From assembly GCA_022563275.1 (NCBI GenBank), contig JADFNR010000106.1, positions 1 to 12,072 on the forward strand: a stretch of 12,072 nucleotides of DNA. The letters are read 5' to 3'. Below the pieces are notes generated by a model, which worked only from the letters and a program-made list of their open reading frames with translations, searched no databases and had not been told where the DNA came from. This DNA is from Chloroflexota bacterium. Its GTDB lineage: Bacteria > Chloroflexota > Dehalococcoidia > UBA3495. How positions within the stretch are numbered: position 1 is the first letter of the stretch; each line of letters starts with the position of its first letter. The position numbers and the translations under genes are program-made. Shown here in pieces: positions 6,516-12,072 of this stretch.

Positions 6516-7265
6516 ATGGCGATCATCGTCGGCCGGGTTATAGACCTAAATTTCGAGCCTTTCTACATCGATATGGAACGCCGGGGGATCGTCCTTTATG
6601 GCGTGAGTCTCAAAGACGTGCCCCAGGCATTTCGTGACGGATACATCAACGCCGGGCCGGTAAGCCTGGTGGACAGTTTTGCTCTGGAAGACATCTGTGA
6701 CCCCGTGTCCGGTTTCTGCCTATCGGCGTCGAACCGGGCTGGAAGTAACTTGCTGTACTCCAAGAAGCCCATGGAGGAACTCTCCGGGGCCACCATCGCC
6801 GCGGCGACCGCCGACTCAACCACCCGGAAGTTGTTCCAGGTGTTGTTGGCTCAGAAATATAAGGGTGAATCCGATTCCTTCGTGGCGATGCCTGATGAAC
6901 ACGACGCCTTTGTGATCTCCGGGGACGACGCCCTGCGCCGCCGCCGGGGCGCAAGGGGATACGGACACCGGTACGACTTGGGCGAAGAGTGGCATACCAT
7001 GACCAGCCTGCCATTTGTGTTCGCCCGCTGGATGGCCCGTAAAGAGATGAGCGAAGACGATACCCTGCTGGTGGAAGACACCCTGTACGTCGGGCTGGAA
7101 GACGGAGTGGACAGCCTTTTTCACCTGTCCGAGCCCAAGGACCATCTTTTGATGATGGCCCGTGACATCGTCGACTACATCATCGGCTACCGGTACTTCG
7201 TCGGCCTGTCCGAGCGCAAGTCCATCAACCTTTTCAAAGAGTACCTGGCCGAACTGCCTTCTTAG
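6516..7265 (+). CDS. MqnA/MqnD-family protein, probable chorismate dehydratase of the futalosine menaquinone route
   Basis: This 249-residue cytosolic protein belongs to the VitK2_biosynth (PF02621) family, which has a periplasmic-binding-protein fold. Known members are MqnA (chorismate to 3-[(1-carboxyvinyl)oxy]benzoate) and MqnD. Family marks are N-A-G-P-V-S (45-50), Y-S-K-K-P-M-E-E-L-S-G (81-91), the D-S-T-T-R-K-L stretch (100-106), I-S-G-D-D-A-L (134-140), and Y-D-L-G-E-E-W (153-159) with L-P-F-V-F-A-R-W (165-172). That last pair is the strongest MqnA-like signature. It is slightly shorter than usual, and the substrate-binding N-terminus is divergent, so MqnD or a related binding protein is possible. 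A stop codon directly before the ATG fixes the start; the ribosome site is weak. The metF-like gene follows after 46 bases. No other mqn gene is in view. Confidence 0.72.
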   Translation: MAIIVGRVIDLNFEPFYIDMERRGIVLYGVSLKDVPQAFRDGYINAGPVSLVDSFALEDICDPVSGFCLSASNRAGSNLLYSKKPMEELSGATIAAATADSTTRKLFQVLLAQKYKGESDSFVAMPDEHDAFVISGDDALRRRRGARGYGHRYDLGEEWHTMTSLPFVFARWMARKEMSEDDTLLVEDTLYVGLEDGVDSLFHLSEPKDHLLMMARDIVDYIIGYRYFVGLSERKSINLFKEYLAELPS

Positions 7266-7299
7266 GCTGGAGAGGCGTCGTTATCCACCGTCGAATACC

Positions 7300-7305
7300 G
7301 GAGGT
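7300..7305 (+). promoter_or_regulatory. Ribosome-binding site deciding the start of the metF-like gene
   Basis: GGAGGT lies 6 bases before GTG at 7312 and 9 before a second in-frame GTG at 7315. The open frame extends upstream to 7162, but that extension overlaps the mqnA-like gene in another frame and is Ser/Thr-rich low-complexity, so it is not coding. Confidence 0.75.
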
Positions 7306-7311
7306 GCGCTT

Positions 7312-8175
7312 GTGGTGAAGGTCACCGAGGGCTGCTTCGAGGCCACGGGTCACACGTCTATCATCTGCGACTTCTCCCCTCCCCGTTCCGGGGACCCAGG
7401 AGTGGTGGACCAGGCCCAGATCGACGCCGATTTTATCTCCGTGGCCTACAACCCAGGGCGGGCGGTCAGGACCAACTCGGCCATGTTGGCCGCCGCCATC
7501 CAGCGGTCCGGCAAGGACACCGTGTTTACCCTGGCCACCAGGGACATGAACAAACTGGCGCTCCAGTCACAATTATTGGGCGCCCAGATACTGGGTGTCC
7601 GTAATGTGGTGGTGGTCCAAGGAGATCCGTTCAATGAACGGGACCGGGAACGGGTGGCTACGGTCAACGATTACCAGCCCACCGGACTGATCGCGGCCAT
7701 CGCCCAGATGAACCAGGGCCTGGACTTCAGAGAGGGCAAGTTGCGGACGCCGGCCGATATTTGTATCGGGGCGACGGTGGACCTGGGCCGTGGCATCGAA
7801 GAAGAAGCCCAGCTGGCGGTGCGTAAGGTGCGGGCGGGGGCGGAATTTCTCATCACCCAACCGATCTTCAATGTGGACCACGTCGCCCGGTACCGGGAGT
7901 CCTACGCCTATCACGCCGGCAAAGCCGGGACCCTGCCCATCTACTTCGGTCTTCAGATATTGGAACAGGACGGCGTGCTATTCAGTTCCGTGCCCGAATC
8001 GGTACGAACTGAGTTGGAGGGTGGCCGTTCCGGCGTCGATATCGCCCTGGAGCTTTACCAGAAGTTTCAAGAAGCCCGCCTCAACAACATATATCTGATG
8101 CCCCCCATCAAACGCGGCGGCGCCCGCAACTACGAAGCAGCCAAAGAATTTCTGAGCAAAGCCGTTAAGTTATAA
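7312..8175 (+). CDS. Methylenetetrahydrofolate reductase (MetF) family protein
   Basis: This predicted FAD-dependent TIM-barrel enzyme of one-carbon metabolism would reduce 5,10-methylene-THF to 5-methyl-THF for methionine synthesis or a Wood-Ljungdahl-type methyl branch. It has 287 residues from GTG 7312, a normal length for bacterial MetF. Visible motifs are D-F-S-P-P-R (20-25), S-V-A-Y-N (43-47), V-V-Q-G-D-P (101-106, where the Asp corresponds to FAD-binding Asp120 of E. coli MetF), and I-T-Q-P-I-F-N (181-187, with the folate-contact Gln). The E. coli catalytic Glu28 of F-E-F-F-P-P is replaced by Asp20. That may mark a divergent subfamily with altered chemistry or partners. It follows the mqnA-like gene by 46 bases and is closed by the terminator at 8177-8207. 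Family assignment is firm, exact reaction less so. Confidence 0.83.
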   Translation: MVKVTEGCFEATGHTSIICDFSPPRSGDPGVVDQAQIDADFISVAYNPGRAVRTNSAMLAAAIQRSGKDTVFTLATRDMNKLALQSQLLGAQILGVRNVVVVQGDPFNERDRERVATVNDYQPTGLIAAIAQMNQGLDFREGKLRTPADICIGATVDLGRGIEEEAQLAVRKVRAGAEFLITQPIFNVDHVARYRESYAYHAGKAGTLPIYFGLQILEQDGVLFSSVPESVRTELEGGRSGVDIALELYQKFQEARLNNIYLMPPIKRGGARNYEAAKEFLSKAVKL

Positions 8176-8176
8176 G

Positions 8177-8207
8177 AAAAGGCCGCCGGAATAATTGGCG
8201 GCCTTTT
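8177..8207. terminator. Bidirectional Rho-independent terminator
   Basis: GGCCGCC (8181-8187) and GGCGGCC (8197-8203) form a perfect 7-bp GC stem with a 9-base loop. It is preceded by AAAA and followed by TTTT, so both strands end in a U run and the A/T flanks extend the stem to 11 bp. It begins 1 base after the metF-like stop and faces the end of the ThDP-enzyme gene on the other strand, serving both. Confidence 0.92.
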
Positions 8208-8213
8208 CGATTT

Positions 8214-8244
8214 GCTGATAGCTGAACGCTGTTAGCTGACAGCT
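8214..8244. repeat. Degenerate heptanucleotide tandem repeat (GCTGAYA)n
   Basis: Four consecutive 7-base units GCTGATA, GCTGAAC, GCTGTTA and GCTGACA are followed by a partial GCT. GCTG is invariant and the last three bases drift. The block sits 7 bases after the T tract of the bidirectional terminator and ends 1 base before the stop codon of the ThDP-enzyme gene. It does not pair strongly with itself. Confidence 0.7.
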
Positions 8245-8245
8245 C

Positions 8246-9922
8246 CTACGGCGCCCAAGGCACCGGCGCCTCACTGTTGAATTGGTCCGTGACCACGTCC
8301 ACCACCGCAGGCCGGCCGGAGGCGAACGCCTGCTCCAGCGCGCTGCCAATGTCGCCGGGCTTCTCCACCCGGATGCCCAAAGCGCCCATGGATTCGGCTA
8401 CCTTGGAAAGGTCCACGTCGGTGAATTGCCAGAGTTCTCCGGGCGAGCCTCCTTCAAGGCCCTGATAGGCGCGCTCGTCGCCGCGTTTGTCCTGAGAAAG
8501 GGCGTGATTGTTGTTCACCACTATCACCACCGGAATATTGTTCCGGACGGCCGTCTCCAACTCGGCGATGTGGTACCAGAACCCGCCGTCGCCGGTGAAG
8601 CAGAGCACCGGGCGGTCCGGCAGGGCGCACTTGGCGCCCATGGCCGCGGAGAGTCCCCAGCCCAACGACCCGGCGCAGCGGATGTAACCCTGGCCAGGCT
8701 CGTTCAGGTCCACCATCGAACCGGTCCAGATGCCGGCGTGTCCGGTGTCGGCCACCAGCATGGCGTCGGAGGGGAGGAACTTGGTGATCTCGGTGCAGAG
8801 CCTCTCCGGGATAATTGGCATGGCTTCCGAGTTGGCTTTTGGGGCAACCTCTTCCCGCCATTCCCGCACCAACTCCTGGGCCCTGGACACCCAGGCAGTC
8901 CTATCGCCGACGGGCTCCGATGCCTCGATCAACCGGCGAGTGCTCGCTTTCGCGTCGCCCTGCAACGCCACCGTGGCTGAATAGGTTCGGCCCAGTTCCG
9001 ATGGGTCGATGTCGATCTGGATCACCGGTGTTCCCATGGCCGGCACGCGCCATTCGTTGGTCACCTGGCTGCCGGTGTGACTGCCGATGTAGAGCACCAG
9101 GTCGGCTTCGTGGACCACACGGTTGGCGCACCACCGGGAATACGAGCCGACGACCCCCACGGCCAGCGGGTGGTTGTCGGCGATGGCGCCTTTGGCGTTA
9201 AGGGAGGTGGCCACGGGAATATTCAGCAACTCGGCCAGTTCGACAACCTCTTGCTGGGCGCCGGAGGAAGTCACCCCACCGCCGGCCACGATGACCGGAC
9301 GCTGGGCGTTGGCCAGCAATTGGGCCGCTTCCCTAACCCTCTCTGGCTCCGGCTCGGGGCGGAACGCGGGCCGCTGGGTGAACGACGCTTCCAGCAGAAT
9401 CTCTAAGTCTGCTTCGCCATCCTCCACCACGTTGCCGCTGATCCCTTCGAAATCCAGGTGCACCGGGGCCGGCGCGCCGGTGGTAGCCTCACGGAATGCC
9501 TGGCGCAAAAGGCCGGGCAGCTCGTTCACGGAATCAACCACGGCGCTGAATTTGGTGGTGGACGCGAACGGTTTGGAGTGCTCAATCTCTTGATAGGCGT
9601 TGCGGTTCTGCTGCAGATTTGATTTGTGGCCGGTCAGAGCCAGCACGGGGGAAAGACCCAAGAAGGCGTCTTGAAGACCGGCGGCCAGGTTGACGGCGCC
9701 TACCGATTGGGCCATGCAGACCCCCACCCGGTTGGAAGCCCTGGCGTAGCCGTCGGCCATGTAGGCGGCCGCCTTCTCGCCATGGGTCACCACGCGCTTG
9801 ATGCCGACCAGGTCCATCTCGGCCAGAGATCTGCGGAGCACCGCCGGCACGAAGAACACGTGGGTGACTCCGTAGGCTTTCAGGGTGTCGGCCAGATATT
9901 TGGCCCCGCTCATCTTAGGCAT
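8246..9922 (-). CDS. Thiamine-diphosphate-dependent enzyme, acetolactate synthase/2-oxoacid decarboxylase-like
   Basis: This 558-residue cytosolic ThDP enzyme has the three-domain architecture of the acetolactate synthase/benzoylformate decarboxylase superfamily. The N-terminal Pyr domain (about 5-165) carries the cofactor-activating Glu49 in T-H-G-E-K-A-A-A-Y-M-A-D-G-Y-A. The central domain spans about 195-325, with V-A-G-G-G. The C-terminal PP domain (about 380-545) has the Mg/ThDP motif G-D-G-G-F (444-448) with N470-N471 25 residues further on. ATG 9922 is chosen over an in-frame TTG at 9937 because GAGGGGG lies 6 bases before it. No acetolactate synthase regulatory subunit or ilvC follows, and the C-terminal substrate region is not diagnostic, so a true biosynthetic IlvB role is doubtful. 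A 2-oxoacid decarboxylase or related lyase of catabolism is equally possible. It is last in the minus-strand operon, 49 bases after the CMD remnant. Confidence 0.85.
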   Translation of the reverse strand: MPKMSGAKYLADTLKAYGVTHVFFVPAVLRRSLAEMDLVGIKRVVTHGEKAAAYMADGYARASNRVGVCMAQSVGAVNLAAGLQDAFLGLSPVLALTGHKSNLQQNRNAYQEIEHSKPFASTTKFSAVVDSVNELPGLLRQAFREATTGAPAPVHLDFEGISGNVVEDGEADLEILLEASFTQRPAFRPEPEPERVREAAQLLANAQRPVIVAGGGVTSSGAQQEVVELAELLNIPVATSLNAKGAIADNHPLAVGVVGSYSRWCANRVVHEADLVLYIGSHTGSQVTNEWRVPAMGTPVIQIDIDPSELGRTYSATVALQGDAKASTRRLIEASEPVGDRTAWVSRAQELVREWREEVAPKANSEAMPIIPERLCTEITKFLPSDAMLVADTGHAGIWTGSMVDLNEPGQGYIRCAGSLGWGLSAAMGAKCALPDRPVLCFTGDGGFWYHIAELETAVRNNIPVVIVVNNNHALSQDKRGDERAYQGLEGGSPGELWQFTDVDLSKVAESMGALGIRVEKPGDIGSALEQAFASGRPAVVDVVTDQFNSEAPVPWAP

Positions 9923-9928
9923 GATTGT

Positions 9929-9935
9929 CCCCCTC
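9929..9935 (-). promoter_or_regulatory. Ribosome-binding site fixing the ThDP-enzyme start
   Basis: GAGGGGG on the minus strand ends 6 bases before ATG at 9922. The longer reading from TTG 9937 would place this site inside the coding region. Confidence 0.7.
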
Positions 9936-9971
9936 AAACATCTGATATGGGCGCTGGGTAGGAATGCGGAG

Positions 9972-10121
9972 TTAGATACCCCGTTCGTCGAATACTTCCT
10001 TGGCCACCCGGACGGCGTTGGCGCCCACGGGCACTCCGGCGTAGAAAGATGTATGCAGGATGATCTCGCCGAATAGGACCTCGGCCGCTATCTTCGCCAA
10101 CTTGGGCGAGACCTCTTGCAT
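9972..10121 (-). pseudogene. Carboxymuconolactone decarboxylase-like remnant, 49 residues
   Basis: A short minus-strand frame (ATG 10121 to TAA 9972) encodes 49 residues. The second half matches the C-terminal helix region of the carboxymuconolactone decarboxylase/AhpD-like family (PF02627): I-L-H-T-S-F-Y-A-G-V-P (21-31), then A-N-A-V-R-V-A-K-E-V-F-D-E-R-G-I to the end. The first half, S-P-K-L-A-K-I-A-A-E-V-L-F-G-E (5-19), resembles the N-terminal helix of the same family (typical L-A-..-F-G-E). The roughly 70 core residues normally between them are absent, so an in-frame internal deletion joined near F-G-E-I is likely. Full-length members have about 110-130 residues. No good Shine-Dalgarno precedes the ATG; an in-frame TTG at 10142 is an alternative start. 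It sits between the SDR and the ThDP gene on the same strand. Family recognition is fairly sure, the deletion model is inference. Confidence 0.6.
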
Positions 10122-10177
10122 GGCGCTACGTGGTGAAGTCAATCTGACACCTTTAAACTAAATTTGGTCTTTGCCTA

Positions 10178-10984
10178 TCAAGGAGCCAGGGCTGGTATGC
10201 CGGGGCCCCAGTTAGTGCCGAATTCAGCCCTTTCCACCCGCTGTCCCGTGAAGGTGGACGCTTTCTGGGCGGCCAGCCACACTGCGGCGCTGTTGATGGA
10301 CTCGGGTTGTTCCATGGGAATGTGGCCGGTGCCGGGCCAGTCGCCGTGCCGGTTCATCCAAGTATCGACGCGGCCGGGGCTCAGCACATTGACGGCGATG
10401 TCATGCTCACGGACCTCTTCGGCGATGCTCAGGAAGGCCCGTTCCAACGCCGCTTTACTCATGGAATACCCCACTCGTCCTTCCCGGTAACCCAGGGCGG
10501 CGCCGGAGGTGATGCAAAAGATTGACCCACCGCCGTTCTGTTCGATCATGGCTGGAAGAACGTATTTGCAGAGCAGGATCGGCCCCCGGATGTTCACCGT
10601 GAGGCAGCGGTCCAGCAGGTCTTCTTCCAGGTCCACCACTGGTGATTCACAGTCCACACCGGCGTTGGAGACCACGATGTCGATGCGCCCGAAGTGTTTG
10701 ACCGTCCGGTCGGCCAAGTGGCGCAGGTCCTCCGACTTGGTCACGTCGCAGCGGACCGGCAACGCCTCGCCGCCCGCTTCGGCTATCCGTTGGGCGGTGT
10801 CGTTGATGGTCCCTGCGCCGTACTTCAAGAACGGCGAGTCTGGGGGTGGCTCATGCTCGGTGCGGGAGGCCACCACCACTTGAGCGCCGGCGGCGGCGAA
10901 GGCCAGGGACATGGCCCGTCCGATGCCTCGACTACCGCCGGTCACGATGGCTACCTTGCCTCGGAGTTCTCCTGTGGCAGCCAT
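10178..10984 (-). CDS. Short-chain dehydrogenase/reductase (classical SDR)
   Basis: This 268-residue NAD(P)-dependent oxidoreductase has a single Rossmann domain. The cofactor motif is T-G-G-S-R-G-I-G (15-22). An Arg after the second strand (Arg41 in A-S-R-T) hints at NADPH. Asp80 lies in C-D-V, the N-A-G motif is at 107-109, and the catalytic set is Asn131, Ser160, Tyr173 and Lys177 (G-Y-S-M-S-K). S-P-G-R-V-D-T follows at 202-208, as usual in the family. An insert-like stretch at 44-60 (P-P-P-D-S-P-F-L-K-Y) separates the second strand from its helix. GGAG lies 5 bases before ATG 10984. The gene is 50 bases downstream of the zinc-ribbon gene, in the same operon. Substrate cannot be told: 3-oxoacyl, alcohol or ring-diol oxidation are all possible for this family. 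Confidence 0.9.
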   Translation of the reverse strand: MAATGELRGKVAIVTGGSRGIGRAMSLAFAAAGAQVVVASRTEHEPPPDSPFLKYGAGTINDTAQRIAEAGGEALPVRCDVTKSEDLRHLADRTVKHFGRIDIVVSNAGVDCESPVVDLEEDLLDRCLTVNIRGPILLCKYVLPAMIEQNGGGSIFCITSGAALGYREGRVGYSMSKAALERAFLSIAEEVREHDIAVNVLSPGRVDTWMNRHGDWPGTGHIPMEQPESINSAAVWLAAQKASTFTGQRVERAEFGTNWGPGIPALAP

Positions 10985-11034
10985 ACTTACTCCGTGGGCC
11001 CGCCCACCAGACTATGAGGACCGAAGGCAATCAC

Positions 11035-11466
11035 TTAAGCGGTCAGGCGGAATTTGGGGAGGGTTATCTTGTCGTCCAGGACCTCAAAGACCACTTCCAC
11101 GGCCATGCCGATCTTGATGTTGGCCGGGTCCGGATCGTCGATCACCAAGTTGCTGGGCATGCGAGGGCCTTCCTCCAGTTCAACTATCACCGGCACGTAG
11201 GGGGCCTTATCGCGGAAGGGAGGAGTTGGTCCGCGGTGGACGATGGAGAAGGTGTGGATGATGCCCTTGCCGCTGCTCTGTATCCAGTCGGTGTCCCGGG
11301 AGAAACATTGGGGACAGATGTCTCTGGGGTAGAAGTAGGAGGAATCGCAGGACTTGCAGTGACGCAGCCACAATTCTTCCTCCTTGCATTTCTCCCAGTA
11401 ATAATCGGATTCCGGTTGGGGTTGCGGTGCCGGAATCGGCGGCGAAGACTGTTGCTGCTGGGTCAT
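11035..11466 (-). CDS. Zinc-ribbon/OB-fold protein (DUF35 type)
   Basis: The 143-residue protein starts with a Gln/Pro/Ser-rich tail (1-20) and an amphipathic stretch with Y-Y-W-E-K (22-26). A rubredoxin-like zinc ribbon follows, with Cys37, Cys40, Cys51 and Cys54 (CxxC-x10-CxxC), then an OB fold (about 62-140) ending K-F-R-L-T-A. This is the PF12172 plus PF01796 layout. Known members act as acyl-CoA-binding partners of thiolases and HMG-CoA synthases, often encoded next to a thiolase. No thiolase is in this window, so its partner is elsewhere or it serves the SDR and ThDP enzymes. AGGAG 6 bases before ATG 11466 sets the start. The open frame continues to 11688, but that part crosses the promoter and the divergent gene. 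Confidence 0.85.
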   Translation of the reverse strand: MTQQQQSSPPIPAPQPQPESDYYWEKCKEEELWLRHCKSCDSSYFYPRDICPQCFSRDTDWIQSSGKGIIHTFSIVHRGPTPPFRDKAPYVPVIVELEEGPRMPSNLVIDDPDPANIKIGMAVEVVFEVLDDKITLPKFRLTA

Positions 11467-11472
11467 CAACCA

Positions 11473-11477
11473 CTCCT
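11473..11477 (-). promoter_or_regulatory. Ribosome-binding site fixing the zinc-ribbon gene start
   Basis: AGGAG on the minus strand ends 6 bases before ATG 11466. It rules out the 74-codon N-terminal extension allowed by the open frame. Confidence 0.65.
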
Positions 11478-11518
11478 GTTGGCGGGTACTCAAGCGGGTC
11501 CGGAGCAATGCCACCAAA

Positions 11519-11547
11519 AGAATAGGGACAAAAGCCAGAGGCGTCAA
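11519..11547 (-). promoter_or_regulatory. Candidate promoter of the minus-strand zinc-ribbon/SDR/ThDP operon
   Basis: On the minus strand TTGACG (11547-11542, 5 of 6) is followed after exactly 17 bases by TATTCT (11524-11519, 4 of 6). The start would lie near 11512, giving a leader of about 45 bases with AGGAG before ATG 11466. All four minus-strand genes down to 8246 could be driven from here. Confidence 0.48.
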
Positions 11548-11656
11548 GAATGGGGCCTGAGCTACCAAAGCACCGGGATGGCCGGAGTGTTGCGGATTGA
11601 CCGTGCCTTCGGTTAACGTTGCCAGTGCACTTGAGGATTCGTGGAGGTCTGAAAAC

Positions 11657-12072
11657 ATGCGGATCGCGGTCATGGGGGCCGGAAGCATCGGCGGCTATTT
11701 CGGCGGGATGCTCGCCCGCGACGGGAATGATGTGTCGCTCATCGTCCGGGGAGCGCATCTGGAGGCCATCAGGGCCAATGGACTAAAGGTGGTCCGGGAC
11801 GACGAAGAGTTCACGGTCCGATGCCAGGCCACCGATGACCCTTCGGAGGTAGGACCGGTGGACCTGGCGCTGCTTTGTGTAAAGACCTACCAAAACGGGG
11901 TCGCCGTGCCCTTGATGCAGCCGTTGGTGGGGCCAGATACCACCGTGCTGTGCCTTCAGAATGGGGTGGATAGCTACCTGATGGCGGCCGAGGTATTGGG
12001 TGAGCGGTCAGTGCTGCCGGGGGCTGCCTTCATCGAGGCCGGCACGCTCGGGCCAGGGACGGTCCAGCAGAC
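11657..12072 (+). CDS. 2-dehydropantoate 2-reductase (PanE/ApbA) family protein, 3' end beyond window
   Basis: The first 138 residues of an NADP-dependent oxidoreductase are visible; the frame is still open at the window edge. M-R-I-A-V-M-G-A-G-S-I-G-G opens with the Rossmann G-x-G-x-x-G (Gly7, Gly9, Gly12). Arg31 follows the second strand, as in NADPH-binding members. V-K-T-Y-Q (75-79) carries Lys76, matching E. coli PanE Lys72, and L-Q-N-G-V-D (100-105) carries Asn102, matching Asn98. PanE makes pantoate for coenzyme A, but the family also has many paralogues acting on other 2-oxoacids, and the catalytic C-terminal Lys/Glu residues are outside the window. GGAGGT 8 bases before the ATG is a strong start. 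It is transcribed divergently from the zinc-ribbon operon across 190 bases. Confidence 0.85.
   Translation, partial: MRIAVMGAGSIGGYFGGMLARDGNDVSLIVRGAHLEAIRANGLKVVRDDEEFTVRCQATDDPSEVGPVDLALLCVKTYQNGVAVPLMQPLVGPDTTVLCLQNGVDSYLMAAEVLGERSVLPGAAFIEAGTLGPGTVQQ

Noticed and set aside
7162..7311. N-terminal extension of the metF-like frame
   Set aside because: Overlaps the mqnA-like gene in another frame, is Ser/Thr-rich low-complexity, and GGAGGT marks the GTG at 7312.
10846..11616. 256-codon plus-strand open frame
   Set aside because: Antisense to the SDR start and the whole zinc-ribbon gene; Arg-rich low-quality start and no family signature.
11467..11688. 74-codon N-terminal extension of the zinc-ribbon protein
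   Set aside because: Crosses the candidate promoter and the start of the divergent PanE-like gene; AGGAG precedes the ATG at 11466.
11207..11758. 183-codon minus-strand open frame
   Set aside because: Overlaps the zinc-ribbon gene in another frame and the divergent PanE-like gene; no domain.

Overview
The window looks like a piece of a moderately GC-rich bacterial chromosome. The gene mix is peptide-type ABC importer, futalosine-route MqnA-like protein, MetF-family protein, ThDP enzyme, SDR, and zinc-ribbon/OB-fold (DUF35-type) protein. It would suit an environmental Chloroflexota lineage such as Dehalococcoidia/SAR202, but that placement is inference from gene content only. I see no CRISPR array, insertion sequence, integrase or rRNA.

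Layout. 1-456 (+) is the 3' part of a membrane-anchored protein gene broken by an in-frame TAA. 619-803 (-) holds tRNA-His(GTG) and tRNA-Arg(TCG), both with encoded CCA, followed by a hairpin terminator. 966-4669 (+) is a promoter and a three-gene importer operon: lipoprotein binding protein, DppB-like and DppC-like permeases, with no ATPase genes. 4758-6212 (-) is a convergent gene for a secreted zinc metallopeptidase with a C-terminal Cys/membrane-helix/Arg tail. 6213-6515 is a divergent control region with candidate promoters and a repeat-rich leader. 6516-8175 (+) is an mqnA-like gene and a metF-like gene, closed by a strong bidirectional terminator and a small heptanucleotide repeat. 8246-11466 (-) reads as one operon from a promoter at about 11519-11547: zinc-ribbon/OB-fold protein, SDR, a very short carboxymuconolactone-decarboxylase remnant, and a ThDP enzyme. 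11657-12072 (+) is the 5' part of a divergent 2-dehydropantoate 2-reductase-like gene.

Working together. The importer brings in peptides or another small solute but must borrow an ATPase. The MqnA-like and MetF-like proteins are probably co-transcribed and touch menaquinone and one-carbon metabolism. The minus-strand operon looks like a small catabolic or 2-oxoacid module of unknown substrate. The points most worth a second look are the nonsense codon at 64-66, the internally shortened CMD-like gene at 9972-10121, the sorting-type tail of the metallopeptidase, and the heptad repeat at 8214-8244. No clearly new multi-gene system is evident.
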